A stretch of 64,000 nucleotides of DNA from Flavipsychrobacter sp. (GCA_041392855.1 JAWKLD010000001.1:1722001-1786000); one strand, 5' to 3'; positions 1 to 8,727 are shown, counted from the first letter of the stretch. Translations and numbers: made by a program. Notes: a model not told the origin generated them from the sequence alone.

Positions 1-204
1 TGCCAGAATGACCTGTGCCGTATTCAATCCATACTCAAACCAGCCCATAAGTAACTGTTTTGTAGCTACACTAATACCAGGCAATTCATCTATCAGATAA
101 TGCTTTGCAGCAATTAACAATGCCACAATAGAGGTAGTATTGATCACCCACTTGGGGGCACTATTCTTCACTTGGCTCAAGCCAAATCTTAATCTTTTGT
201 TCAT
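1..204 (-). CDS. Partial small membrane protein, holin-like (3' end beyond window)
   Basis: An ATG at 204 opens a minus-strand frame that runs without a stop for 68 codons to the window edge. It begins MNKRLRFGLSQVKN and has one hydrophobic stretch (NTTSIVALLIAAKHYLI) and a second near the edge (AQVILA). It lies 10 bp downstream of the large fibre gene and in the same orientation, so it is probably the last visible gene of that operon. Small membrane proteins after fibre genes in phage late operons are often holins. That role is inferred from position and hydrophobicity only, since no family was recognised. Confidence 0.5.
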   Translation of the reverse strand, partial: MNKRLRFGLSQVKNSAPKWVINTTSIVALLIAAKHYLIDELPGISVATKQLLMGWFEYGLNTAQVILA

Positions 205-214
205 GGTGTTTTTT

Positions 215-2851
215 TTAGAAAGTTGTTAAAGCACTACGCTTCCACCCTGTGCTTGTTTTGATGTATATATAGTCGTCATCCCAAGAAACATCTCCAGCTT
301 CCCCATTTGTATCGGAAGAAGAGGTTGGCGTGTAAGCAGTTCTTAATCTAAGTTGGTTGTACCCTGTTGTACCATCCAGGTCTAATAATGCAGTAGGAGT
401 ATTGTTATTAGACATCCTGCCTGTTTCCCCTTTTACGTACCACCTATCTGCAAGTGTTTGTAACGTTGAACCTGTAGCAATAGCAGAACCTGTAGCAAGA
501 ATCAAATCGGAAGGGATCGCAGCACCAGTACTCTTCCCTGCTGCCAATCGTAGCAAACCGCCTTCTTTATCAGTCCCTTTTCCTCCTGAAGCATTGATAG
601 TTACCGGAGCTCCTACACCTGTAGACAGTGAGCTTTCCGGACCAGAACCAAAATAAACATCCCTATATCCACCCACATGAGTATTCGCATTACCATCCGC
701 AAAAATCAATTGGTTGTCACCAGTAGTAGATTGGTTATTACCCATTATAGAAGAAAACTTATGTGATATGCTATTAGAGCTACCAATAATGAACTGTCCT
801 CTGCTTGTTGATGTTGGAGGAACGTTTATGGTATTATTGCTACCATAAATATATTGATAAGTATCACCGGAAGTAATTGTATTGTAGTCACCAAAAGCAT
901 AACTACCAAGCTGTGCAGTCGATAGATTATTACCCTGCCCTATCATATATTGCCAGATTTTTGTAGTGTTACCTGTGTTATTATTTCCGATGGTAATATG
1001 CCTACCATTATCGTTAGTATTTAACACATTCGTTCTCCCAATATTTATAGACACAGGTTGGTACACAGTATTACCTTCTGTTATACTTATCGTTTTATTA
1101 CCCTGATTAAAAACCAAACTACCTTCTACCATTAATGTAGATGATACTCTAGTTGCACCATTTACATCTAGCAAGTATCCATCATGTGTAGTTCTACCCA
1201 ACAAGAATGAATTACTTTGAGAGAATCTACCTACCTCGAATGCTCCTCTTTTAAATATGAGATCATGATAAGTCCCAGCATTGATCGTTGTGGAATATCC
1301 AGTATTACTAATACTAGACCAATAAGCACTATTAAAACCACTGGCATTTGCTGAAGGTCGCAAGGTCAGCTTTGTTTCATACGAACTTGGGTTATTTACT
1401 TCAAAGGCATAGTAATCTGCAGCTTCACTAGTTTTATCTCCTACTTTCAACCCCGTAGATGCCGATATATCTTCAACTACGATTTGGTCTTTAGCTATAA
1501 AGCTATCGGTATAGGTAATACCTTCTACTTCTAAATCATACCCGTTATCAGCTTCTATGCCGCCAATAGCAACGTTCCCTGTCAACCCAAACACCTGCAA
1601 AGCATTTGCTGAAGAGTAACCGTGTAACTTTATTCCCTGATTTGTAGTATTCCCAGTAAATTCTATTGGTTGAAAAGGAAAGGCTGTATGTTGGTAAGAC
1701 CATACCCCTTCGGGCATATATACCTGCCAACCATCACCTAAAATACCTCCTTTAAAGTCTACTTTCCTATATAAACCTTCCACAGAAATACTACCTGCCG
1801 AAGGTGGCGTTCCCCTAATCTCCAATGTAGTTTCCCCAGCACTACCTGTTTTAACATCAAGACTATTTGTCGCTAAGTATGCTCCGTAATTATATAATCC
1901 TAGATCAAGTTTGGTAATAGAATGGTAAGTACCTTTTATGCTGATTGCATCTGTGTATTCATAGGCTGGATTATCGATATCTAAATACATCATATTATTA
2001 GCATGTATATTCCCATTAATGTCCAATTTATAACCCTGATCATTATTAGTCCCTAACAATACACCACCTAGTCCGGTTACCGTCAAATATGGTTCTTCAT
2101 TAGCACCAAGTACTTTAAGCGGGGTAAATACAGAAGAATTATATACATTTTTTACACGAACAATATCTTGACCTACAGGAACATCCTCATTATCACTAGC
2201 ACTAAAAGAGACTCCGTAACCATTTGTTTTTATCCTATGATTACCTATTGCTAATGTGTGGGTGTAGGCGTTATCATTATTAGTAGTTGTCTTTAAAAAA
2301 GTACTTTGTCCTCCTCTATGAAGATGTAATACAGCATCATCATAACTCCCGTCAATATTTAGTGCGTAATTATCAGTAGTGGTATCTCCACCAATGCTCA
2401 TATTACCATTAGCAAACACTCTCACTACTCTATTCCCGTTTGTCACAACATCAACAGGTTGATTGTCATTCGAGCCAACTTCTAAGGGTTCCCCAAAAGT
2501 ATTTCCACCTTGCAACAAGAAGTTATTCTTAAGAAACGTAGTATCCTTATAGGTCATATACCTTACACGTTCACTTCCATCAAAATGATAGAGTACGCTA
2601 TCTTGTAAATCATATACAAACATGGCACGCTTCTCCGTTTTAATACTATCCAATAACACACGTGGAAAAATGATTCCTTTCTCTGTTGTATCTGCGCCTA
2701 CCTCTAGCCATGCAGAAGTATCCGCAAAACTGCGATCGCCTTTACCAATAGCTAAAGAGCCACTTATATAATATTGTTTCATGAGTTTCCCCGTTTGTGC
2801 GTGAGCTGACAACACACACAACAGAGATAATAGGGTGAATAGTGTTTTCAT
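215..2851 (-). CDS. Large exported fibre-like protein of the phage-like cluster
   Basis: This 878-residue protein opens with a clear Sec signal peptide (MKTLFTLLSLLCVLSAHA, cut before Q). The body is low-complexity, Asn/Thr/Gly-rich and predicted to be beta-rich. It repeatedly uses a phrase of the type G-[YD]-x-L-[DE]-[VI]-[DN]-G (for example YALNIDGS, YKLDINGN, YDLEVEGI, YLLDVNGA), which breaks it into successive modules. The C-terminus (GDVSWDDDYIYIKTSTGWKRSAL) is of a kind I associate with fibres of Bacteroidetes phages and phage-like elements. It is the largest gene of the downstream capsid block and starts 8 bp after the preceding gene. A signal peptide is unexpected for a virion fibre assembled in the cytoplasm. 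Receptor binding is an inference. It could also be a host surface protein. Confidence 0.6.
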   Translation of the reverse strand: MKTLFTLLSLLCVLSAHAQTGKLMKQYYISGSLAIGKGDRSFADTSAWLEVGADTTEKGIIFPRVLLDSIKTEKRAMFVYDLQDSVLYHFDGSERVRYMTYKDTTFLKNNFLLQGGNTFGEPLEVGSNDNQPVDVVTNGNRVVRVFANGNMSIGGDTTTDNYALNIDGSYDDAVLHLHRGGQSTFLKTTTNNDNAYTHTLAIGNHRIKTNGYGVSFSASDNEDVPVGQDIVRVKNVYNSSVFTPLKVLGANEEPYLTVTGLGGVLLGTNNDQGYKLDINGNIHANNMMYLDIDNPAYEYTDAISIKGTYHSITKLDLGLYNYGAYLATNSLDVKTGSAGETTLEIRGTPPSAGSISVEGLYRKVDFKGGILGDGWQVYMPEGVWSYQHTAFPFQPIEFTGNTTNQGIKLHGYSSANALQVFGLTGNVAIGGIEADNGYDLEVEGITYTDSFIAKDQIVVEDISASTGLKVGDKTSEAADYYAFEVNNPSSYETKLTLRPSANASGFNSAYWSSISNTGYSTTINAGTYHDLIFKRGAFEVGRFSQSNSFLLGRTTHDGYLLDVNGATRVSSTLMVEGSLVFNQGNKTISITEGNTVYQPVSINIGRTNVLNTNDNGRHITIGNNNTGNTTKIWQYMIGQGNNLSTAQLGSYAFGDYNTITSGDTYQYIYGSNNTINVPPTSTSRGQFIIGSSNSISHKFSSIMGNNQSTTGDNQLIFADGNANTHVGGYRDVYFGSGPESSLSTGVGAPVTINASGGKGTDKEGGLLRLAAGKSTGAAIPSDLILATGSAIATGSTLQTLADRWYVKGETGRMSNNNTPTALLDLDGTTGYNQLRLRTAYTPTSSSDTNGEAGDVSWDDDYIYIKTSTGWKRSALTTF

Positions 2852-2859
2852 TTTTTGAC

Positions 2860-3393
2860 TTATTTAAAATATAAAATGGTGATTTTTTGGCCTTCAATTA
2901 AAGGTTGATTCCAACTCACAATACCAGTTACATTATCGAATAGATACTCTTCATCTCCATTACCTGTTTGTATAATAGCACCTTCTACAAACACAACAAT
3001 TTGTATCGCATTTACAAGGTCTAAATGACTGACCATATCCTGCCCATCTGTAGCAACAAATTGCTTTCTTCCTGTCACAATCTGACCAGTGCCTTCAGGT
3101 ACAAAGTAGCTATAGTTCACATCTGGCAAGAGAGGTGTGGTTTTTATAGAATATTTATTATCGTTAAATACTGAATTATCAGGTTTATACAGTTTAAAAA
3201 CATAAGTATAGTCTTCATTCAAGCGTACGGGCACAACAATTGTATTACCTGCTTCTACTTGAAACTGCACGTATTGGTAAGCACCGTTAAAGGCAGTCAT
3301 AAAAGCCCAAGTACCTGTTTCATCTGCAGTGATGGGTATTACTACCGCTTCTTTACAAACTGGTACTAAGCCTAAATCAATGATATTGTTCAT
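2860..3393 (-). CDS. Hypothetical structural protein of the phage-like cluster (177 aa)
   Basis: This 177-residue protein has no signal peptide and is predicted beta-rich (GAYQYVQFQVEAGNTIVVPV, DYTYVFKLYKPDNSV). It ends ...SWNQPLIEGQKITILYFK, a short phrase resembling C-termini of small phage accessory or fibre-associated proteins. Its start overlaps the end of the upstream 188-residue gene by 17 bp, and the large fibre begins 8 bp after its stop, so the three are probably one transcript and translationally coupled. A fibre-base or connector role is suggested by position only. Confidence 0.5.
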   Translation of the reverse strand: MNNIIDLGLVPVCKEAVVIPITADETGTWAFMTAFNGAYQYVQFQVEAGNTIVVPVRLNEDYTYVFKLYKPDNSVFNDNKYSIKTTPLLPDVNYSYFVPEGTGQIVTGRKQFVATDGQDMVSHLDLVNAIQIVVFVEGAIIQTGNGDEEYLFDNVTGIVSWNQPLIEGQKITILYFK

Positions 3394-3943
3394 GGTATTC
3401 TTTATTAATAGGGTTTACAATGCAGTTTGTAGGTATATAGCTTTTTGACATAGCTGCTTGTATATGAACTACTGTTTCGTCTTTCAATCTTTGTAGAGCT
3501 GCAGTTATATCTGCCTGACTCATATTGGAAAGCTCGGATGTAATAACCAATTCTCTATCCCAGCTAGTAGCAATAGGTTTTACATTAAGCCCATCGTACA
3601 TCATGGCTGTATTTCTTAAGTTCTCTACTAGTTGATAGGCATCAGCATGATTTACTATAGCTACAAGGTGTACAACTTGTGTATCTAAAAAAGTCAACCT
3701 CTGTGTACCATTATCTGTTAACCTTTCGGGTTCTTTAGGTTCATGTTTCAATTGGGGTTCATGTCGCAAATAGAAATAATTGCTCAAACTGTCAGCAGGC
3801 AATAATCGTTTCACATCTTTGCCTTCTCTTACTTGCACAGCACGACTTACATCATCTTTATAAGCCAAAGCAAAACCTTGCGTGAAGTATGCATTCTTAC
3901 TAAGAATGAAATCTTTAAAGTCTTCAAAGTCTTTTTGTTGCAT
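3377..3943 (-). CDS. Hypothetical protein of the phage-like cluster (188 aa)
   Basis: A soluble 188-residue protein starting MQQKDFEDFKDFIL. It is mixed alpha/beta with a charged linker near residues 60-75 (RHEPQLKHEPKEPERL). It lies 4 bp after the basic 47-residue gene and overlaps the following gene by 17 bp, so it belongs to the tightly packed distal part of the capsid operon. No family was recognised. Its position among neck and fibre genes makes a head-tail joining or minor structural role possible, but nothing in the sequence proves it. Confidence 0.5.
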   Translation of the reverse strand: MQQKDFEDFKDFILSKNAYFTQGFALAYKDDVSRAVQVREGKDVKRLLPADSLSNYFYLRHEPQLKHEPKEPERLTDNGTQRLTFLDTQVVHLVAIVNHADAYQLVENLRNTAMMYDGLNVKPIATSWDRELVITSELSNMSQADITAALQRLKDETVVHIQAAMSKSYIPTNCIVNPINKEYHEQYH

Positions 3944-3947
3944 AGTG

Positions 3948-4091
3948 TTATCGTTTCTTTTTTCTGAATGTCTTTTTCCTTAGCCTATTTCTTCTATCCG
4001 TTTTTGCTTGTTTTACTTTCACCTTTACAATGTTAGCAGGCTTCTGTTCTTGCAAGCTTGTCAAGTAGGCTATATGCCCTTCTAGGTTCAT
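3948..4091 (-). CDS. Very basic 47-residue protein
   Basis: The start chosen is the ATG at 4091-4089. It overlaps the stop of the upstream membrane-protein gene as ATGA (4088-4091), a classical coupling arrangement. A longer frame from 4160 would lie inside the upstream gene and is unlikely. The 47 residues begin MNLEGHIAYLTSLQEQKPAN and end in a tail made almost entirely of Lys and Arg (TDRRNRLRKKTFRKKKR). The charge suggests binding of nucleic acid or of an acidic surface. A role in DNA condensation or anchoring within the particle is speculation. Confidence 0.5.
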   Translation of the reverse strand: MNLEGHIAYLTSLQEQKPANIVKVKVKQAKTDRRNRLRKKTFRKKKR

Positions 4092-4471
4092 TCCTGAAAA
4101 AGTTTTGTAATGAAATACATGGAAAGGTTTGTCCCTATACCTACATAAGCCAAATACCATAGCATATTAAACACAACTACTGACACCCAACCGTCAACAG
4201 GTGTTGTTACCCAAAAGCCAACAACTTGATTCATAAACAATGCGTAAAACCAGAAACCTATAAACGTAATGAGGTGACTAAAACACAACTCGCATAGTCC
4301 TCCCGCTTTTGCTAAGAATTGTTTATCTGCCAAATCCCATTGATGTAATCGTTCTTGCCAATTGAGTAGCCTGTCCAGCCATTGGCCATGCTGTATACTG
4401 ATGTGTATGATCTTTGCCAAGCTTGCATTAGCAATAAGGGCTACAATGGTATATAATAAAAATGTCATCAT
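4088..4471 (-). CDS. Small membrane protein with CxxC motif (127 aa)
   Basis: This 127-residue protein has about three hydrophobic segments: residues 4-22 (FLLYTIVALIANASLA), about 66-85 (HLITFIGFWFYALFMNQVVGF) and about 96-115 (WVSVVVFNMLWYLAYVGIG). A CELC motif lies near residues 60-63, just before the second segment. It is coupled to the next gene by an ATGA overlap. The position between head genes and fibre genes would suit a lysis or injection function, but the CxxC motif is not a usual holin feature. No family is assigned. Confidence 0.5.
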   Translation of the reverse strand: MMTFLLYTIVALIANASLAKIIHISIQHGQWLDRLLNWQERLHQWDLADKQFLAKAGGLCELCFSHLITFIGFWFYALFMNQVVGFWVTTPVDGWVSVVVFNMLWYLAYVGIGTNLSMYFITKLFQE

Positions 4472-4492
4472 GATGAATAGCTTTTAAAATGA

Positions 4493-5473
4493 TTAAATAT
4501 TAGTTACCCAACGTATGCCTTTACAATCCAAACAATCGTCTTTAAACTGTTGCAGAACATTCGGCAATGCTTCTATAAACACAGTCCATTTTTCTCGATA
4601 CTGATTTTCTACATCCGTCAAAAAGGCTTTTGTTTCTTCCCTACCGTATACTACCCAGTTGTTCAATCTATTAGTGCGCAAATGTTCTTCCAGCAATAGC
4701 ACTCTTGATTTAAGCCAAACAATTTCACCGATATAGGTTTGTGACAAGTCGCATAACAACTGATCATAATCACACACACAACTAAAAGTCAGATTAATAC
4801 CAAAACCTTCTTTGCTGCTTATCTCTTTCTCATCATACCAACCTTTTGTATAGCCACAATCGTTTGGCATTTTACCATTGCATCCTGTAAAGCAAGTAAG
4901 GTAAGTGCCCGCTACAGGCACATTAGTACCATCTAACAACACTCTTGCAAAACTGCCTTTCACTTCATACTCTATACTGAAACTATTAGTTTGGTTGGCT
5001 TCTAGATCTACACTATAGGTAGTAACTGTACCACCTGCGTAGTCATCATATATTTTCAAAGCCACATCCGTAGCGGCAGCTAAAGCATATACTTCTACAG
5101 TATGAATTTTAAGTTTTCGCAACGCCCCTTTTATCTTCTTATTCTTATAAAGTGTTACTCCTCTCTCCTTAGCCTCAGCAGGGTAGCTTACACTCGTTTT
5201 AAATTCTCCTATTGCATATTTCTTGGCAGCGATATTGGGCATCACTTTATTAGCAGCCATGGCACTCATCAAGTCGTTGCGTACTAGCGTTGTGGCTTGT
5301 GCTACTTTTTTCTTCGCTAAGTTCAGGCCTGTTACGTATTCTTCATTGGCTATGTTAGACAGATTTCGGATAGAGATCTCAGGAGCATCCATTAGGTCTA
5401 GCCCACTAAGCGAGGTGATGCTTTCATCACTACATACATCTCTTACTGAAATAATATTATCAAGACAACTCAT
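4493..5473 (-). CDS. Phage-like structural protein, unassigned (326 aa)
   Basis: A soluble 326-residue protein with an alpha-helical N-terminus (residues 35-80, LSNIANEEYVTGLNLAKKKV...RNDLMSAMAANKV), a beta-rich middle (ATDVALKIYDDYAGGTVTTY...) and a Cys-rich section around 195-240 (CFTGCNGKMPNDCGY, CVCDYDQLLCDLS). The C-terminal third is helical and ends with a CLDC pair. It directly follows the putative capsid gene, separated by a strong hairpin, so it is probably expressed at a lower level. Its place after the capsid gene would suit a head-completion, connector or adaptor role. No family was recognised. Confidence 0.55.
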   Translation of the reverse strand: MSCLDNIISVRDVCSDESITSLSGLDLMDAPEISIRNLSNIANEEYVTGLNLAKKKVAQATTLVRNDLMSAMAANKVMPNIAAKKYAIGEFKTSVSYPAEAKERGVTLYKNKKIKGALRKLKIHTVEVYALAAATDVALKIYDDYAGGTVTTYSVDLEANQTNSFSIEYEVKGSFARVLLDGTNVPVAGTYLTCFTGCNGKMPNDCGYTKGWYDEKEISSKEGFGINLTFSCVCDYDQLLCDLSQTYIGEIVWLKSRVLLLEEHLRTNRLNNWVVYGREETKAFLTDVENQYREKWTVFIEALPNVLQQFKDDCLDCKGIRWVTNI

Positions 5474-5511
5474 AGTTGATTGTTTTCAAGTTTTAAATGA
5501 TTCATCCGGGT

Positions 5512-5550
5512 AAATAAAGCCCCCGCACTACCTGCGGGGATGCTTTATTT
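5512..5550 (-). terminator. Strong hairpin terminator after the capsid gene
   Basis: The arms CCCCGCA (5521-5527) and TGCGGGG (5533-5539) enclose a five-base loop. They are extended by AAATAAAGC (5512-5520) and GCTTTATTT (5542-5550), with a 2-base bulge. The structure can work on either strand. It begins 13 bp after the stop of the putative capsid gene and ends before the next gene's start, so it probably limits transcription into the distal head/fibre genes and raises capsid mRNA relative to them. Confidence 0.8.
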
Positions 5551-5562
5551 GGGTAGGATCTA

Positions 5563-6891
5563 TTAAGGGGCTGCTGTGAAGGAAATATTGGTAGCATCAT
5601 TTATTTGACCTGTTACTCCGCTATAGCCTGTATAGGTTAGCTTAGTAGTATCTATGTCAAACACGTAGCCGTTTACACTATCGTTAAACAAGTCTTTCAA
5701 CTCGGTTATATCTGCTACAGTAGTATCAGGATAAGAAGTTTGACCTGCCAACTCCAATTTGTTTACATAAAGAGGATAAGTGATCACGCCATTAGTATCC
5801 CACTCGTATGTTGCACTTGTACCGCCCGATACAGGAGTACCTGCAGGACATTCGTACTGAACAGGAGCGCAAGTAGTGTAGTGGAATATACCGTTAACAC
5901 CAGGCTCATTACATACTGTTTGTGGCAGGAAGAATACATCCCACTCCAGTTTCCATTGGAAAGTCCAGCGGTGGTTGCACTTGTCATAGTTTACATTCAA
6001 GTCCCATAGCAAACCTGTAAGCGGGTCTGCCATAACACCTTCGATATAGTCTGTACCGCCTCTTTGATAAATAGCGTCAATAGCATCTATATCCTGAAGG
6101 TCGGTTGCGAAGATGCCTGCGTTACGGTTGAAGCTAACAAACTTCAACATCTGTGGGTCAAATGTTAACACATGCTCTGTTGTTGCATCTTGGAAAGCAT
6201 CATTAATCAAGCTATCGTAGTAGGCATGAGCACGACTCATTTGATGAACGTTTTGTCCCTCTTCGTTGCTAGTACCTATCTCTACAGCTTTGCGCCAGTG
6301 GAATACATCTGTACCTCCTACTATGAATGGATCGGACAAGCCACTATCTCTATAAGTGCGCTCTATCTCCCAAAGTCCCATAGGGTTTACCTGACCCGTA
6401 ACCTTGTCCATAAATGGCAGCATTAGTTTCTCTGCGCCATTAGGTAATAAACCTGCATTAGCAACTAATAGATTAGACAACTCTACAGCCAGCTTTCTAC
6501 GAACAGCCGGTAGTGCTGCATTGACAGCAGCCTTAGCATGGTCGCTAAATGTATAGTTACCATCTACATAACGGATGTCGTCACGATTAAGTTGATACAC
6601 AGCCGATGCTGTAGTACGGCTCACTTCAAAGAATACTTGTTTAGGAGCTACTACTGTCCCCGTGTCGCAAAGGCTTTCTTCTCCTGTGCCTTGGTCGTCG
6701 CATATGGGTGCGTAGTAGTTTATTTTCAGCTGGCGTTTCTTGCCTGCTTCCGATTGCATATCGCTCTCCACGATACTCGTGTTATATTGGCGTGCATCCA
6801 GCAAAGCAGCAAGCACTTCGTAAGGTCTCCCTTGCTTGGCATACTGCAATACGCTTTTCTGCGTTGCCTGCATGGCATTTTTAAAGCTCAT
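5563..6891 (-). CDS. Putative major capsid protein (442 aa)
   Basis: A 442-residue soluble protein that directly follows a scaffold-like coiled-coil gene and ends at its own strong terminator, the usual context of a major head protein. The N-terminus is helical (MSFKNAMQATQKSVLQYAKQ). The middle contains beta-rich stretches and an alpha-helix rich in Ala (AKAAVNAALPAVRRKLAVELSNLL, about residues 118-141), compatible with an HK97-type fold. About 90 residues after a Cys cluster (CNEPG...CAPVQYEC) look like an extra beta domain ending ...TNISFTAAP, perhaps surface-exposed. The assignment rests on position, length and overall character rather than on a recognised signature. A structure prediction against HK97-fold proteins would decide it. 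Confidence 0.65.
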   Translation of the reverse strand: MSFKNAMQATQKSVLQYAKQGRPYEVLAALLDARQYNTSIVESDMQSEAGKKRQLKINYYAPICDDQGTGEESLCDTGTVVAPKQVFFEVSRTTASAVYQLNRDDIRYVDGNYTFSDHAKAAVNAALPAVRRKLAVELSNLLVANAGLLPNGAEKLMLPFMDKVTGQVNPMGLWEIERTYRDSGLSDPFIVGGTDVFHWRKAVEIGTSNEEGQNVHQMSRAHAYYDSLINDAFQDATTEHVLTFDPQMLKFVSFNRNAGIFATDLQDIDAIDAIYQRGGTDYIEGVMADPLTGLLWDLNVNYDKCNHRWTFQWKLEWDVFFLPQTVCNEPGVNGIFHYTTCAPVQYECPAGTPVSGGTSATYEWDTNGVITYPLYVNKLELAGQTSYPDTTVADITELKDLFNDSVNGYVFDIDTTKLTYTGYSGVTGQINDATNISFTAAP

Positions 6892-7026
6892 GATATAATA
6901 TCAATTTTAAGGTTACTCCCTGTGGGGCATAGCATTGGCTATCACCTTTGGGGAACTATTATTATCTGGTTTGGATTACGCTTTATAGTGCCAAGTGTAG
7001 CGGCAAGCGTGCTACGTAGGTTTTGA

Positions 7027-7044
7027 ATAGCAGCGTCCTGCTAT
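7027..7044. other. Small inverted repeat between scaffold and capsid genes
   Basis: A perfect 7-bp inverted repeat (ATAGCAG, 4-base loop, CTGCTAT) lies in the 172-bp gap between the scaffold stop and the capsid start. No T-run follows it on the minus strand, so it is not a typical terminator. It might be an mRNA processing site or a 5' stabiliser of the capsid transcript. The rest of this unusually long gap shows no gene. Confidence 0.35.
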
Positions 7045-7063
7045 GAGTAGTTGTTGGTGCTTA

Positions 7064-7894
7064 CTAGCGCGACTCCTCCGTCCATGCTTGTATGGCATCC
7101 AATGGGCTGTTCGGTCCATCATCGGGTATAATGAGTCCTTGTGCAAATGCCGGTTGCTGTCCTGCCTTTATTGCAGCTGGCGACAAATGCCTAGTATCAT
7201 GTACCAAAATGCCGGCACGTTCTGCCCATGTACGAGCAAAGCCCTCATCCGTTACCGGTTCGTTATTATCACTAATGGCGGGTGCTCCCTCTTTATAAAA
7301 TTCTAATTGCTTTGTTGTTTCATTGTAGCGCACTTCATACACCTTTTGCATTCTATCACGTAGCATCTCTGCTTGCTCTTGCAGATCGCCACCTTTACGC
7401 GGTAATTGCTGTATCATATTCAGGCAACGATCAGCTATAGCTTGCTGTGTATACTTGCCTCGCTCTTGTGCCAGTTGTGTTTCGTAATTGCTCTTTATCT
7501 GATCCAATTGTGCTTCGTATTCACTGATGGTAGTTTCCATTTGAGCTACACGTTCTGTATCAGCTGCTGTAAAGTTATCTTCTATTGCTGTTTTACATTT
7601 TGTCAGCAGCTCTTCAAAGTTCATATCTTCCAGCTCTCGCTTATGTACGTTAAACACACGCTGTGCTGCGCTACGCAATGCGCCTGAATATCTGCCTATA
7701 AAGTTTTGTTCAAAATCTGCTTTAGCTTCTTCTTCTATGGTACTGCGAAGCGCAGCACTCACTTTATCCGTCAATTGTGTAGCTACTTGGTCGAGATTGA
7801 CATCCGCATCTGCTTCGGCATCATTTGCCACAACTGCCACATCGCTTACCAGTGCGCTGAGTAATTTGTTGGCTTGTTCTATTGAGAGTTTCAT
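7064..7894 (-). CDS. Putative capsid scaffolding protein (276 aa)
   Basis: An acidic, highly helical 276-residue protein. Residues about 95-150 form a heptad-rich coiled coil (AADTERVAQMETTISEYEAQLDQIKSNYETQLAQERGKYTQQ, given here only as position and character), followed by a more polar C-terminal part. Scaffolding proteins of tailed phages are typically acidic, helical and encoded directly upstream of the major head protein, as here. They guide prohead assembly and leave before DNA entry. No protease motif is visible. The gene follows the 85-residue gene by 24 bp in the block A operon. Confidence 0.65.
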   Translation of the reverse strand: MKLSIEQANKLLSALVSDVAVVANDAEADADVNLDQVATQLTDKVSAALRSTIEEEAKADFEQNFIGRYSGALRSAAQRVFNVHKRELEDMNFEELLTKCKTAIEDNFTAADTERVAQMETTISEYEAQLDQIKSNYETQLAQERGKYTQQAIADRCLNMIQQLPRKGGDLQEQAEMLRDRMQKVYEVRYNETTKQLEFYKEGAPAISDNNEPVTDEGFARTWAERAGILVHDTRHLSPAAIKAGQQPAFAQGLIIPDDGPNSPLDAIQAWTEESR

Positions 7895-7918
7895 AATGAT
7901 AGTGATTGTTATAGGTGA

Positions 7919-8176
7919 TTATTGAGCTTTTTTTTTGACAGCAAATTTGGTTTCATCTCCGTAGAAGCGTTTGTAACTCTTCTCGGGGTAGAAAAACTCG
8001 CTATGCTCTTTTTCCGTACCATCTTCGTTGAGCGATACAATAAGCACATGACCAGCAGGTATTTCCAAAGTAGTTTCTTGTGCTTTTACCGAATCGGTAT
8101 TGGTGATAGATATTGGTGCGATTACTTCAGGAGTTTGCTGCTCTTCTGTAATTGGTGTTTTCTTTTGTTTTGCCAT
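7919..8176 (-). CDS. Small hypothetical protein of the capsid operon (85 aa)
   Basis: An 85-residue protein with a polar, disordered N-terminal third (MAKQKKTPITEEQQTPEV) and a compact C-terminal half (GHVLIVSLNEDGTEKEHSEFFYPEKSYKRFY) of predicted beta strands ending in Lys-rich residues. It is the second gene of the operon, 12 bp after the 100-residue gene and 24 bp before the scaffold. The position would suit a small head or decoration protein. No family was recognised. Confidence 0.5.
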   Translation of the reverse strand: MAKQKKTPITEEQQTPEVIAPISITNTDSVKAQETTLEIPAGHVLIVSLNEDGTEKEHSEFFYPEKSYKRFYGDETKFAVKKKAQ

Positions 8177-8188
8177 AGTGTGTTTTAT

Positions 8189-8491
8189 TTATAGTATAGT
8201 AAACTCTTCAGGATATTTTTGGGAAAGCATTTTAGCTGACTTGTAACCCATACGCACCACTCTGCCACTTTTACGATTGTGTAGCTGTACCACATCAGGT
8301 TGGTGAACCTTAGTAGCCTCTAGCTTTTCCACTTTTACAGGCTGTATGGTTGCTGCTGAATGATTGTCGGCATCTACTAGGCGCTGATAAGCTTTTGAGG
8401 ATAAGCCTAGCTCCAATAATTGCTCTGCTGTGGCACCTTCGTTTTCTCGAATGATCTTGGCATCCTTAGGTGCAAACTTTTTTGTTTTCAT
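8189..8491 (-). CDS. First gene of the capsid operon, small basic protein (100 aa)
   Basis: A 100-residue basic protein (MKTKKFAPKDAKIIRENEG...) with a short helical N-terminal region around residues 12-40 (AKIIRENEGATAEQLLELGL) and a C-terminal segment, VVQLHNRKSGRVVRMGYKSAKMLSQKYP. The ATG at 8491 lies 27 bp after the -7 element of a well-formed promoter, so it opens the block A transcript. The C-terminal segment could bind nucleic acid, but this is only a suggestion. No family was recognised. Confidence 0.55.
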   Translation of the reverse strand: MKTKKFAPKDAKIIRENEGATAEQLLELGLSSKAYQRLVDADNHSAATIQPVKVEKLEATKVHQPDVVQLHNRKSGRVVRMGYKSAKMLSQKYPEEFTIL

Positions 8492-8517
8492 GTGTTCTTT
8501 TTATTCCGTTTGCATAA

Positions 8518-8549
8518 CAAATATACAACATTAATTTTAATGACAAAAA
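8518..8549 (-). promoter_or_regulatory. Bacteroidetes-type promoter for the capsid operon
   Basis: Read on the minus strand, TTTTTG (8549-8544) is followed after 18 bases by TATATTTG (8525-8518), matching the Bacteroidetes -33/-7 consensus TTTG / TAnnTTTG. The same stretch, with identical spacing and near-identical flanks, recurs upstream of the tape-measure operon at 28,767-28,798. The -7 element lies 27 bp before the ATG at 8491. Confidence 0.75.
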
Positions 8550-8727
8550 TTATTTTTAATTATTTTTATTGTTGTAGTAAACAAAAAACAAACTAAGCTA
8601 TTAGCAACCAATCATCTTAAAAAAAAGAACCCCATAATTGTAAAAACAGGCCTGAACATTCATTATTTAGATCGCATACACTTTCTATAAATGTTTTTAG
8701 TAAATTGTAGCACTAAATACAAATTTG

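Noticed and set aside
4092..4160. Longer N-terminus for the basic 47-residue protein
   Set aside because: It would lie wholly within the upstream membrane-protein gene, while the ATG at 4091 makes a standard ATGA overlap.
6538..7026. 162-codon plus-strand frame across the scaffold-capsid gap
   Set aside because: Mostly antisense to the capsid gene and Cys/hydrophobic-rich in the manner of a shadow frame.
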